NCBI RefSeq assembly: GCF_024580735.1
Contig: NZ_JANIJX010000008.1
Coordinates: forward strand, 1 to 64,000
Direction: 5' to 3'
Source of the DNA: Brevibacterium moorei
GTDB taxonomy: Bacteria > Actinomycetota > Actinomycetes > Actinomycetales > Brevibacteriaceae
DNA length: 64,000 nucleotides
A program made the position numbers and the translations under genes. The notes under the pieces are model-generated. The model searched no databases. It was not told the origin of the DNA and was given only the letters and a program-made list of their open reading frames with translations. Below are positions 48,166 to 57,285 of this stretch, piece after piece; position 1 is the first letter of the stretch, and the number at the start of each line of letters is the position of its first letter.

Positions 48166-49530
48166 TCAGTCGCGGACCCAGTGGCCGGGATCGGGTTCGT
48201 CGCACCAGCGCCAGGTGACGGTGCGCCCCATCCGCTGGGGTAGGTCGTGCAGCCAGAAGGTCTCATCGGGATTCCACCCGGCCATGACGGTCGCCTCATT
48301 GCCGTGGCCGATCCGCTTGTCACCTGGCAGCCAGCCCATTCCGCCCACGGGCAGGGCGCGCCCCGCGGTGCGCAGATAGCCCGCCAGGCTCACGTGCACG
48401 GCATCGTAGTGTTCGGCCACCTGCTGCCAGTCCGGGATGAGCCAGCGGACATCGCGGCCGGTGGCCAGGTACCAGACATTGCGGCGGGAGGCGGAGACGT
48501 CCAGGGGGAAGCGCCGGACCAGGACGACCCAGTCCTCGGGCGTGTGGATCTCGTGGATCCGCATGGCCGAACCGACCGGGGGCAGACAGGCGGTGACCCG
48601 TGCGGTCTCCGGGTCGAAGGAATCCTCCACCAGATACAGTTCGCTGGGCCCCGGCGCCAGGGGATACGGGCCCGAGGTGGTGGTCAGGTTGCGCGGCGGG
48701 CACGACCACCATTCCCCGCCGGCCATCGCGCCGGGATCGCGTTTGAAGTGTTTGCGGTCCCGTTGTTCGGCGTCGACCGTCTGGGACCACCAGTCCAGCA
48801 GGACGGCGGTGGCCGGCTGCGGATTGAGTTCCGACTCGGCAAGGGCCCCGGAGCCGGTGCCCGCTGCGGAGTCCGTGCCGGCTCCGGTTCCGGCCTCGGC
48901 CATATCCTCGTCCTCGATCCAGTCGACGGCGAACTGCTCACCGGGATCACAGACGGCCTCCCAGCCGTGCAGCGCGCCCGAGTCCACCAGGAGCCCTGCG
49001 ACCCGGCGCAGGCATGCTGCGACCCGTGGGTTCTCCGCCAGCAGATCGTCCCCGTCGGGCTCCTGCCAGTAGCGGGCGTTGTTGATCGCAATGCCCCAGG
49101 CCTCGTCGAGCATTCCGGCGGTCGCCGCCGGTGCGAATTCGCCCAGCAGCCGCAGGGCGCGGCCGAGTGCCGCACCCGCGGCGGCCGCGGACCGCTGTGG
49201 GTCGGGGTCGTCATCCGGGTCGGGGGAGAGGGCCTCGGCCGGCAGCATGCTGTAGACCAGGCCGGAGCCCGGGCCGAAGAGGCCCCAGTCGCGCGGTTCG
49301 CGCGTCGAGTACCGGACCACGGTGGAACCGGCGCCCGGATCCAGCGCATATGAGGCCTCGCCCACGGTGGAGAACAGCTCCTTCAGTTCCCTGCCGATGC
49401 GATCGAGCGGCTTCCCTGAGCCGTCGGAGTGCGCGGCGAAGACCCGGCCCAAGGCCACCTGGAGGAACTCGAGGACCAGCCTGCGGCCGCGCGGGCCGTC
49501 GAGCAGATCCGCAGCACTTAGATCAGCCAT
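48166..49530 (-). CDS. Uncharacterised actinobacterial protein
   Basis: 454 residues, soluble, no membrane segment. I do not recognise the family. N-terminal LLDGPRGRRLVLEFLQVAL looks helical; the middle has an acidic Ala/Gly-rich insert (about 210-235); the C-terminal half is Trp-rich (WVVLVRRFPLDVS, WLIPDWQQVAEHYDAVHVSL, GWNPDETFWL). TAGGCT (49537-49542, minus strand) sits six bases before ATG 49530. Convergent with the methyltransferase, only 7 bp apart. Confidence 0.7.
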   Translation of the reverse strand: MADLSAADLLDGPRGRRLVLEFLQVALGRVFAAHSDGSGKPLDRIGRELKELFSTVGEASYALDPGAGSTVVRYSTREPRDWGLFGPGSGLVYSMLPAEALSPDPDDDPDPQRSAAAAGAALGRALRLLGEFAPAATAGMLDEAWGIAINNARYWQEPDGDDLLAENPRVAACLRRVAGLLVDSGALHGWEAVCDPGEQFAVDWIEDEDMAEAGTGAGTDSAAGTGSGALAESELNPQPATAVLLDWWSQTVDAEQRDRKHFKRDPGAMAGGEWWSCPPRNLTTTSGPYPLAPGPSELYLVEDSFDPETARVTACLPPVGSAMRIHEIHTPEDWVVLVRRFPLDVSASRRNVWYLATGRDVRWLIPDWQQVAEHYDAVHVSLAGYLRTAGRALPVGGMGWLPGDKRIGHGNEATVMAGWNPDETFWLHDLPQRMGRTVTWRWCDEPDPGHWVRD

Positions 49531-49536
49531 ATGGCC

Positions 49537-49542
49537 AGCCTA
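49537..49542 (-). promoter_or_regulatory. Leaderless-type -10 of the uncharacterised gene
   Basis: TAGGCT on the minus strand, six bases before ATG 49530. Confidence 0.5.
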
Positions 49543-49657
49543 CCTGCGTGGAGGGTGAGTGTCCCGCGTTCGCCAAGCGGGTACCTTATATATAGGGTGG
49601 GCTGCGGACGCACCAATGCGCACCAATCCGTGTCCAAGAAAAGTCGAAAGGAACGCA
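49543..49657 (+). promoter_or_regulatory. topA promoter and leader
   Basis: TACCTTATATATAGGGT near 49582-49598 is the most AT-rich stretch here and provides a good -10; the leader ends in GAAAGGA before GTG 49658. Confidence 0.45.
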
Positions 49658-52498
49658 GTGCCCACAACTGCTTCTCATCCGCGTCGCCTGGTCATCGTCG
49701 AGTCGCCAACGAAGGCGCGCACGATCGTCGGCTATCTGGGCGACGGCTACGACGTCGAGGCCTCGGTCGGTCACATCCGCGACCTGCCGCAGCCCTCGGA
49801 ACTGCCCCCGGAGATGAAAAAGGGCCCCTACGGCAAGTTCGCCGTGGATGTGGAGAACGACTTCAAGCCCTACTACCGGGTCGACCCCGGCAAGAAGAAG
49901 AAGGTCGCGGAACTCAAGCGCCTGCTCAAGGACGCCGACGAACTCTATCTGGCAACCGATGAGGACCGGGAGGGCGAGGCGATCGCCTGGCACCTGCTCG
50001 AAGTGCTCAAGCCCAAGGTCCCGGTCAAGCGCATGGTGTTCCACGAGATCACCCCCGAGGCCATCCAGCGCGCCCTGACGAACACCCGCGAGATCGACGG
50101 GGCACTGGTCGACGCGCAGGAGACCCGCCGCGTCCTCGACCGCCTCTACGGCTACGAGGTCTCGCCCGTGCTGTGGCGCAAAGTGGGATCCGGCCTGTCC
50201 GCCGGCCGCGTGCAGTCGGTGGCGACCCGCCTGGTCGTCCAGCGCGAACGCGAGCGCATGGCCTTCGTGTCCGCGTCCTACTGGGACCTGGACGTGGAAC
50301 TCAAAGCCCCCGACGGCACGGTCGCACCCAAGGACGCCGCACCCTTCCCCGCCCGCCTGACCAGCTACAACGGCACCCGGGTGGCCACCGGCCGCGACTT
50401 CGACGACCGTGGCAAGCTCAAGGCCAAGTCGGATGTGGTGGTGCTCGACGAGGCCATCGCCACCGGACTGGCCGAAGCGCTGAACGGCCCGGCCCACGAT
50501 GCGCTGAGCGTTTCCGGGCTGGAGACCAAGCCGTACTCGCGCAAGCCCGCGGCGCCCTTCACCACCTCGACCCTGCAGCAGGAGGCCGGGCGCAAACTGC
50601 GGATGAGCTCGCGCCAGGCCATGCGGACCGCGCAGTCGCTGTACGAGAACGGCTACATCACGTACATGCGTACCGACTCGTCGATGCTCTCAGGGCAGGC
50701 GATCAGTGCTGCGCGCAGCCAGATCTCGGAGCTCTACGGCCCCGAATACGTGCCGAACTCCCCGCGCGTCTACGCCGCGAAGTCCAAGGGCGCGCAGGAG
50801 GCCCACGAGGCGATCCGGCCCGCCGGCGATTCCTTCCGCACCCCGGCACAGGTGTCCGGCAAACTCTCCGGCGACGAATTCCGGCTCTACGACCTGATCT
50901 GGAAGCGCACCGTGGCCAGCCAGATGGCCGATGCCAAGGGCAAGACCGCCACGATGCGGATCGAAGCGCAGCTGCCGGCCGGAGCGGACGGTGCCGAGCG
51001 CACCGCCGGCTTCACCGCCTCGGGCACGGTCATCACCTTCCGCGGTTTCCTGGCCGCCTACGAGGAGGGCCGCGACCAGGAGCGCTACGACGCGTCCAAG
51101 GGCGAATCCCGCCTGCCCGAGGTCGCCGAGGGCTCCGCACTGTCCGTGGCCCACGCGGCCCCGGCCGGGCACCAGACCGCCCCGCCGCCGCGCTTCACCG
51201 AGGCCAGCCTGGTCAAGCAGCTCGAAGAGCTGGGGATCGGCCGGCCCTCGACCTACGCCGCGATCATCTCGACGATCCAGGACCGCGGCTACGTCCGCAA
51301 CCGCGGCTCCGCCCTGGTGCCCACCTGGGTCGCATTCTCCGTGGTGCGCCTGCTCGAAGGGCACTTCGGCGACCTGGTGGACTACCAGTTCACCGCCGAC
51401 CTGGAAAGCGACCTGGACCATGTGGCCAGCGGTGAGCGCCGCGGCGCGGACTGGCTGGCCGACTTCTACTACGGCGACAAGTCCGCCGGCCACCCCGGCC
51501 TCAAACCCACCGTGGACGATCTGGGCGATATCGACGCCCGTGAGATCAACACGGTGCGCATCGACGACGGAGTCGCCCTGCGGGTGGGCCGCTACGGGCC
51601 CTATCTGGAGGTCACGGCACCCGCCGGCGGTTTGCAGGAGGGCGACGATCCCAAGCGCGTATCCGTCCCGGACGACCTGGCCCCGGACGAACTGACGCGC
51701 GAGAAGGCCGCCGAACTCATCGCCGGCGCCGGCGACGGGGACCGCGAACTGGGTGTGGACCCGGCCTCCGGGCACACGATCGTGGCCAAGACCGGCCGCT
51801 TCGGCCCCTACGTCACGGAGATCATCCCCGAAGCAGAACAGGGCAAGGGCAAGAAGAAGGTCAAGCCGCGCACCGGATCGCTGCTCAAATCCATGGACCT
51901 GGGCACCGTCGACCTGGACCAGGCGCTGCAACTGCTGAGCCTGCCCAGGGAGGTGGGCAAGGACGCGGACGGCGTGGCCATCACCGCGCAGAACGGCCGG
52001 TACGGGCCGTACCTGAAGAAGGGCACGGACTCGCGCTCGCTGGAGACCGAGGAGCAGATCTTCTCCATCACCCTTGAGGAAGCGGAGAAGATCTACGCCC
52101 AGCCCAAGACCAGGGGCCGACGGGCCGCCGCGGCTCCGCTCAAGGAGTTCGGCGCCGATCCGGTCAGCGAGAAGCCGGTGGTGCTCAAGGACGGCCGCTT
52201 CGGCCCCTACGTCACCGACGGGACGACGAACGCCACCCTGCGCAAGGACGATTCGGTCGAGTCGATCACCCCGGAGCGTGCCTTCGAGCTGATCGCCGAG
52301 AAACGCGCCAAGGGCCCGGCGAAGAAGCGCGGGGCCGCGAAGAAGGCACCGGCGAAGAAGACGACCACCAAGAAGACGACGGCCGCGAAGACGGAGGCCG
52401 AGAAGAAGGCCGCCCGCTCGGCCGCCGCGAAGAAAGCCGCCGCGACCCGGAAGGCCAATGCGGCGAAGAAGGCGGCCGAGGCCGCGGGCCAGAGCTGA
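49658..52498 (+). CDS. topA: DNA topoisomerase I
   Basis: 946 residues. Type IA enzyme that relaxes negative supercoils. Toprim motif VIVESPTKA (about 13-21), DEDREGE (about 105-111) and the active-site Tyr 336 in YMRTDSSM. Instead of zinc fingers the C-terminal half has the repeated GRYGPY/GRFGPYV motifs of actinobacterial TopA, and ends in a ~65-residue Lys/Ala-rich tail. GTG 49658 is the start with AAAGGA upstream; longer frames reach into the divergent gene. Confidence 0.97.
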   Translation: MPTTASHPRRLVIVESPTKARTIVGYLGDGYDVEASVGHIRDLPQPSELPPEMKKGPYGKFAVDVENDFKPYYRVDPGKKKKVAELKRLLKDADELYLATDEDREGEAIAWHLLEVLKPKVPVKRMVFHEITPEAIQRALTNTREIDGALVDAQETRRVLDRLYGYEVSPVLWRKVGSGLSAGRVQSVATRLVVQRERERMAFVSASYWDLDVELKAPDGTVAPKDAAPFPARLTSYNGTRVATGRDFDDRGKLKAKSDVVVLDEAIATGLAEALNGPAHDALSVSGLETKPYSRKPAAPFTTSTLQQEAGRKLRMSSRQAMRTAQSLYENGYITYMRTDSSMLSGQAISAARSQISELYGPEYVPNSPRVYAAKSKGAQEAHEAIRPAGDSFRTPAQVSGKLSGDEFRLYDLIWKRTVASQMADAKGKTATMRIEAQLPAGADGAERTAGFTASGTVITFRGFLAAYEEGRDQERYDASKGESRLPEVAEGSALSVAHAAPAGHQTAPPPRFTEASLVKQLEELGIGRPSTYAAIISTIQDRGYVRNRGSALVPTWVAFSVVRLLEGHFGDLVDYQFTADLESDLDHVASGERRGADWLADFYYGDKSAGHPGLKPTVDDLGDIDAREINTVRIDDGVALRVGRYGPYLEVTAPAGGLQEGDDPKRVSVPDDLAPDELTREKAAELIAGAGDGDRELGVDPASGHTIVAKTGRFGPYVTEIIPEAEQGKGKKKVKPRTGSLLKSMDLGTVDLDQALQLLSLPREVGKDADGVAITAQNGRYGPYLKKGTDSRSLETEEQIFSITLEEAEKIYAQPKTRGRRAAAAPLKEFGADPVSEKPVVLKDGRFGPYVTDGTTNATLRKDDSVESITPERAFELIAEKRAKGPAKKRGAAKKAPAKKTTTKKTTAAKTEAEKKAARSAAAKKAAATRKANAAKKAAEAAGQS

Positions 52499-52562
52499 GC
52501 ACCCCCGCGCCGGCGGGGTCCGCCCCGTCGGCCCGGGCCCTCGGGTGCCCGCGCGCCGGAAC
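52499..52562. terminator. Convergent GC-rich hairpins after topA
   Basis: GCACCC/GGGTGC and nested GGCGGGG/CCCCGTC arms fold this 64-bp stretch between topA and the convergent ligase-like gene. No T run. Confidence 0.4.
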
Positions 52563-53318
52563 TCAGCCGCGCGGCAGCCGCTGCCGGTCGTTGTACGGCC
52601 GCGCGGCGGCCAGCTCCGCCGCGGTGAAGTCGCCTGCGACCAGGGTGTAGTGCTCCCGGTATGCGGCCAGGAGTGATTCGTGCACCTGCTCGACCGTCAC
52701 CTCCGGATGGATCTCGTCGATCGCCCCGCCAGTGGCCGGATCCCACTCCACACCCAGGGCCGCCTCGATGTCGGTCAGTGCCGCGCGCACCCGGGCGGCG
52801 TCCGTGACGATGATCGACGAGGAGAACAGCCAGCCGCGGTTCGTCACCCGCTGGGCCGTGCCGATCGCCTTGATCCGCCCCGCCACATTCACACTGTGCT
52901 CACCCGGGCAGTACTCGCCGGGGATCTCACCCATCTGGGCATCCACCCCCACCGCGCGCAGGGCCGCGGCGTACATCAGCCCGAACTGCGTGAACCGCTC
53001 CTGCGTGCCGGAGAGCAGATCATCGGCCGGCTCCACATGATCGACCACCAGGGAACCCTCCGTATAGACGGCGACCCGCCCGCCCAGGGTGCGCAGCGCC
53101 GGGGTCAGCCCGTGGTCCAGCGCGGCCTCGATCGCGGCGGGGAAGCCCGGCAGGAACCGGTCACGCGCGCCGAACACCGCGGTGGGCGCCGGACGGTAGA
53201 TCCGCAGGGCGGCACCGCGCTCGCGGGAGCGGACCCGGTCCAGCAGGACACGGGCCAGGGACAGAGCGGTCAGGGGGTCCTGGCTGCCGATAGGCAACAG
53301 TGTGAGTTCGGGTAGCAC
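52563..53318 (-). CDS. Lipoate-protein-ligase A-like protein
   Basis: 251 residues with the biotin/lipoate ligase (BPL_LplA_LipB) fold. RTLGGRVAVYTEGSLVVDHV replaces the RR(x)GGG substrate loop; GEYCPGEHSVNVAGRIKAIG carries the catalytic Lys region. Such proteins attach, move or remove lipoyl groups; which one is unclear. GTG 53318 has TACGCT six bases before it. Divergent from the next gene. Confidence 0.82.
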   Translation of the reverse strand: MLPELTLLPIGSQDPLTALSLARVLLDRVRSRERGAALRIYRPAPTAVFGARDRFLPGFPAAIEAALDHGLTPALRTLGGRVAVYTEGSLVVDHVEPADDLLSGTQERFTQFGLMYAAALRAVGVDAQMGEIPGEYCPGEHSVNVAGRIKAIGTAQRVTNRGWLFSSSIIVTDAARVRAALTDIEAALGVEWDPATGGAIDEIHPEVTVEQVHESLLAAYREHYTLVAGDFTAAELAAARPYNDRQRLPRG

Positions 53319-53386
53319 GCTTCAAGCGTACCCATCCGGCGCGCTGTGCGGGCTCTACGTCCGTGCTGCCAAGTAGGCTTGGAGTC
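53319..53386. promoter_or_regulatory. Divergent leaderless promoters, ligase-like and tmk fusion
   Basis: Minus: TACGCT (53325-53330), six bases, GTG 53318. Plus: TAGGCT (53374-53379), seven bases, GTG 53387. Confidence 0.55.
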
Positions 53387-56098
53387 GTGAGTACTTTAGA
53401 GCCACCGGTGAAGCGCACGACCCTGGGCCATCTTGTACTGGAGACCAGCTCCTGGCTCGTCGTCGTGACGACGGCCGCGCTGTGCTATTGCATCGGCGGA
53501 ATGATAGGGATCTCAGGGGTGCTGTGGCCGGCGCGACTGGGCGGGGTCTGGCATGCGCAGACCTCCGGCGGATTCGACTTCTCCACCGGCACCTGGTGGC
53601 TGCTGATCGCAGCCGTCGTGCTCAGCGTGGGCTTCATCGTGCCACAGAAGGTCTTCGAACAGATGCTGCCGGCGGTGCGTTCGAAGGTGCTGACCGGCTT
53701 GGGCGCCGCCACCGGCGTGGTCGCCGGGGTCTTCGCCTTCGTGCCCAGCGCCTGGCTGGGCTGGACGGCCTGCCTGCTGCTCGGCGCGCTGTTGGCGGCG
53801 GTGACCCGGCACGTCCCCCAGCTGCATCGCAAGCCGTGGCGCACTGCCGGGATCGGCGTGGGCGTCAGCCTGTTCGTCCTGGCCATCGCCCAGCTGGCGG
53901 TCGGCACCGGTGCAGCGGCCGGCACGCTGTCGTGGCTGCTGGCGCTCGGTGCCCTCGGCGTATTGGCTGGTTCGCTCCTGGTGTTCCTGTCCCCGGACGT
54001 GAACCCTGCGGATCTGCCCCAGCCCACTGCTGCGATCAACACGCGCCAGGCCCTGCCCGGCACCCGCGCGCCCGTTGACATCGCCAATCCCTGGGTCTGC
54101 CATCTGTTGGTCGCCCTGCTTGCCGCGGGCCTGGTGCTGGCCCTGCCGGTGGTCACGGAGAACGGATACGGGCTGGCCGGCTTCGCCCTGGCGGTTCTGG
54201 CGATCCTGGGCGGTTGGGCATCCGGCTACGAGGTCGGGCCGACCTTCGCACCGGGCATGTCGCGTCCGCGTCTGACATCGTTGGCACTGGTGGCGGCCGG
54301 CCTGGCCGGTGTCGGCACCGGCGTGCTGACCGAGCTCTCCGGCCTGGTGCTGATGAGCTTCCTCGCCGCATTCTGTGTGGGGGTGGGGCTGCGCGCCCAG
54401 CCCTACCCGATCAGCCGCCGCTACGGCTTGGCCGCCGGTGGCCTGCTGGGCCTGGTGCTGGCGGCCCTGCTGCCGCGTTTCGACGTGGCCTTCAATGCGG
54501 ACTTCACCTGGAGCATGACCCCGGCGATGGGCACGCACATCCTGCTGGGCCTGGCCGCGATCGTTGCCGGCGTCATCGCCCTGTTCACCTTCGCCCCGCA
54601 GGGCATCCGGGGGATCGGCGTGGACCTGGTCCACGCCTTCACCCCGTTGCGCACGGCGGTGGCGCAGGCCGCTGCACAGAAGACAGGGGAGGCGGGTGTC
54701 GATGACACCGCCGATTCCGCCGAGGACGCGGCGACCACCGTGCTGTCGGCCGGGCACGGGTCCTCTGCAGACTCGGCCGCGGGGTCGGCGGCCGGGCCCG
54801 CTGCGGGTCCCTCCGCAGGTACGGCGGCTCCGGAACATCCCGGTGTCTTCATCACCTTCGAGGGGATCGACGGTTCGGGCAAGACGACCCAGCTGCGCTT
54901 GCTGGCCCAGCACCTCAAGGACAACGGACTGGACGATGTCGTATCCACCCGTGAACCGGGCGGGACCCCGGCCGGGGTGCAGATCCGGCAGGTCGTGCAG
55001 GGTGGGGATCCGGTGGCTCCGCGGGCGGAGGCACTGCTCTACGCAGCCGACCGGGCCGACCACGTGGCCTCCCTGGTGCGTCCTGCCCTGGAACGTGGGG
55101 CGGTGGTGCTCGGCGATCGCTACACGGATTCCTCCATCGCCTATCAGGCCGCGGGCCGGGAACTGTCCGCCGAGGACATCGCGGGGCTCTCGGAGTGGGC
55201 CACCCTGGGGCTCCGGCCCGATCTGACCGTGCTCATCGACGCGGATCTGGCGGCGGCGGGCAAGCGGACTGCCGAACGCGGGGAGGAGAACCACTTCGAC
55301 CGCGAGGCCGACGACTTCCGCACACGCGTGCGCCGGGCCTTCCGGGAACTGGCCCAGGCCGACCCGCAGCGCTATGTCGTGATCGACGGGACGCGCGGTG
55401 TCGAGGAGGTCGCCGCCGATGTGGTGGGTGCCCTGGACCCGCTCATCGCGGCCCGGATCGCCGATTACGAGGCTCCCGTCCCGCTCGGCGATGACGCCGC
55501 GGAGCCGGAGCCGGACTCCGAGCAGGTGACCGAAACAGGTTCCGAAACCGATTCCGGGGCCGGGTCTGAAACCGATTCTGAAACCACGGAGGTCGACGAG
55601 GAGATCGAGGACCTGGACTCCGACGTCGAACTCGAGGACCTCGAAGCCGAGGTCGACGAGCTCGAGGGTGAAGTCGAACGGGATCCGGACGACGACTATC
55701 TGCCGGAGTTCCTGCGCGAGGGCATGGACCCCGAAGAGGTCCACTGGGCCTCGCAGGTGGCCACTGACCGCATTATGGAACGGGGAGAGCGCGCGGCGGG
55801 GTCCGAATCCGGGGAACCGGACGGGGCCGATGAGCCGGTGGATGTGGACCCGGCAGACGCGGGCCCGGTGGATGTGGAGCCGGAGGAGGCGGAGCCCGAA
55901 CCCGCGCAGCAGGCGGGGGAGGCCCCGGCCCCGGAAGAGCCGGAGGAGGCGCCCACCACGGCGCTGCGGCCCCGCTTCGATTCCAGCCGGCTGCGCGCGC
56001 AGGCGCAGATCGAACGGCAGGCCAGGGAACGACTGCGCCAGGCGAAGCTGCGCCAGCAGCAGGCCAAGAACACGCGCGAAGACGGTGACCGTCAGTGA
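53387..56098 (+). CDS. tmk: Membrane domain fused to thymidylate kinase
   Basis: 903 residues. The first ~440 hold ten to twelve hydrophobic segments, reminiscent of an MFS-like domain. Thymidylate kinase follows at about 485-695: FEGIDGSGKTTQ (P-loop), STREPGGTPAG, DRYTDSSIAYQ and a LID region. It phosphorylates dTMP for DNA synthesis. The last ~200 residues are a strongly acidic tail ending in a Gln/Arg-rich coiled stretch. The usual enzyme is about 210 residues; fusions to a membrane domain occur in actinobacteria. GTG 53387 fits the promoter. GTGA overlap with holB. Confidence 0.93.
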   Translation: MSTLEPPVKRTTLGHLVLETSSWLVVVTTAALCYCIGGMIGISGVLWPARLGGVWHAQTSGGFDFSTGTWWLLIAAVVLSVGFIVPQKVFEQMLPAVRSKVLTGLGAATGVVAGVFAFVPSAWLGWTACLLLGALLAAVTRHVPQLHRKPWRTAGIGVGVSLFVLAIAQLAVGTGAAAGTLSWLLALGALGVLAGSLLVFLSPDVNPADLPQPTAAINTRQALPGTRAPVDIANPWVCHLLVALLAAGLVLALPVVTENGYGLAGFALAVLAILGGWASGYEVGPTFAPGMSRPRLTSLALVAAGLAGVGTGVLTELSGLVLMSFLAAFCVGVGLRAQPYPISRRYGLAAGGLLGLVLAALLPRFDVAFNADFTWSMTPAMGTHILLGLAAIVAGVIALFTFAPQGIRGIGVDLVHAFTPLRTAVAQAAAQKTGEAGVDDTADSAEDAATTVLSAGHGSSADSAAGSAAGPAAGPSAGTAAPEHPGVFITFEGIDGSGKTTQLRLLAQHLKDNGLDDVVSTREPGGTPAGVQIRQVVQGGDPVAPRAEALLYAADRADHVASLVRPALERGAVVLGDRYTDSSIAYQAAGRELSAEDIAGLSEWATLGLRPDLTVLIDADLAAAGKRTAERGEENHFDREADDFRTRVRRAFRELAQADPQRYVVIDGTRGVEEVAADVVGALDPLIAARIADYEAPVPLGDDAAEPEPDSEQVTETGSETDSGAGSETDSETTEVDEEIEDLDSDVELEDLEAEVDELEGEVERDPDDDYLPEFLREGMDPEEVHWASQVATDRIMERGERAAGSESGEPDGADEPVDVDPADAGPVDVEPEEAEPEPAQQAGEAPAPEEPEEAPTTALRPRFDSSRLRAQAQIERQARERLRQAKLRQQQAKNTREDGDRQ

Positions 56099-57255
56099 GC
56101 GTCTGGGGTGAACTCGTCGGCCAGTCCGCTGCGATCGACGTGCTGTCCCACGCCGCGCACGCCGCGGCCACCGGTAGCGCGGGGATGACCCACGCCTGGC
56201 TCATCACTGGCCCACCGGGATCCGGTCGGTCGAATGCTGCGCGCGCCTTCGCAGCGGCCCTGCTCACCCCGGACGAGGGTGCCGCGGATACGCCCGCCGC
56301 GCGCCGGGCCCTGGCCGGGACACACGAATCGATGACCGTCATGTCCACGCAGAAGGCGCTCATCACGATCGACGAGGTGCGCGAACTGGTGGGCACCGCC
56401 CAGACGGCACCGGTCAACGCCGATTGGCGCGTGATGATCATCGAGGACGCGGACAGGATGACGGAGCGCACCTCGAACGTGTTGCTCAAATCCATTGAGG
56501 AACCGCCGCCGGCCACCGTGTGGATCCTGTGCGCGCCCAGTCCCGAGGATGTGCTGACGACCATCAGATCGCGCTGTCGCAATGTCAATCTGCGCATTCC
56601 CCCGGTCCAGGCGATCGCGGATCTGCTGGTGTCACGCGACGGCGTCGATCCGGAGCGGGCACGGTGGGCGGCCGCCGCGGCGCAGAACCACATCGGCCGG
56701 GCCCGGTACCTGGCCAGGGACCAGGACGCGGCGCTGGACCGCGAACACGTGCTGGGCATCCCCGGGCGGTTGAAGTCCGTGGGCGCGACCGTGCGCCTGG
56801 CCGCCAAGATGGTCGACCTGGCTCAGGAACGCGCGGCAGCGCGGACCGCGGAGCGCAACGCACAGGAACGCTCCCGGCTGTTGACCACCCTGGGGGTGGA
56901 GGAGGGTAAACCGGCGCCTCCGGCCCTGCGCGCCCAGGTCAAGCGCCTCGAAGAGGAACAGAAGCGCAGGGACGCCCGCGCCCGCAGCGATGAACTCGAT
57001 GCGATGCTGCTGGAGTTGCTGTCGCTCTACCGCGATGTGCTGCTGTTCCAGCTGGGGCGCACCGATGGCTGGATCAACCTGGGCTCGGAGGAGCGGATTC
57101 GCAAACTTGCCCAGGACGGGGACGCCGAGTCCACCCTCAAGCGCATCGACGTGCTCGGCCTGGCGCGCCGCCGACTGCAGACGAACACCGCTCCGCTGCT
57201 GATCATGGAGGCGGCCTTCATCGGCCTGTCGAATCCCTGGCTCAGCGTGGACTGA
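56095..57255 (+). CDS. holB: DNA polymerase III subunit delta-prime
   Basis: 386 residues, clamp-loader partner of DnaX. P-loop variant GPPGSGRS (Arg for Lys, as normal for this subunit), MIIEDADRMTERTSN, LLKSIEEPPPATVW and TIRSRC. The zinc-binding Cys cluster expected near residues 60-80 is missing: that segment reads LTPDEGAADTPAARRALAG with no Cys. C-terminal helical domain complete. Overlaps the tmk fusion by 4 nt. Confidence 0.93.
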   Translation: MSVWGELVGQSAAIDVLSHAAHAAATGSAGMTHAWLITGPPGSGRSNAARAFAAALLTPDEGAADTPAARRALAGTHESMTVMSTQKALITIDEVRELVGTAQTAPVNADWRVMIIEDADRMTERTSNVLLKSIEEPPPATVWILCAPSPEDVLTTIRSRCRNVNLRIPPVQAIADLLVSRDGVDPERARWAAAAAQNHIGRARYLARDQDAALDREHVLGIPGRLKSVGATVRLAAKMVDLAQERAAARTAERNAQERSRLLTTLGVEEGKPAPPALRAQVKRLEEEQKRRDARARSDELDAMLLELLSLYRDVLLFQLGRTDGWINLGSEERIRKLAQDGDAESTLKRIDVLGLARRRLQTNTAPLLIMEAAFIGLSNPWLSVD

Positions 57256-57285
57256 CCCGCCCGTCCCCGCGCAGGTGTGCGGAGC

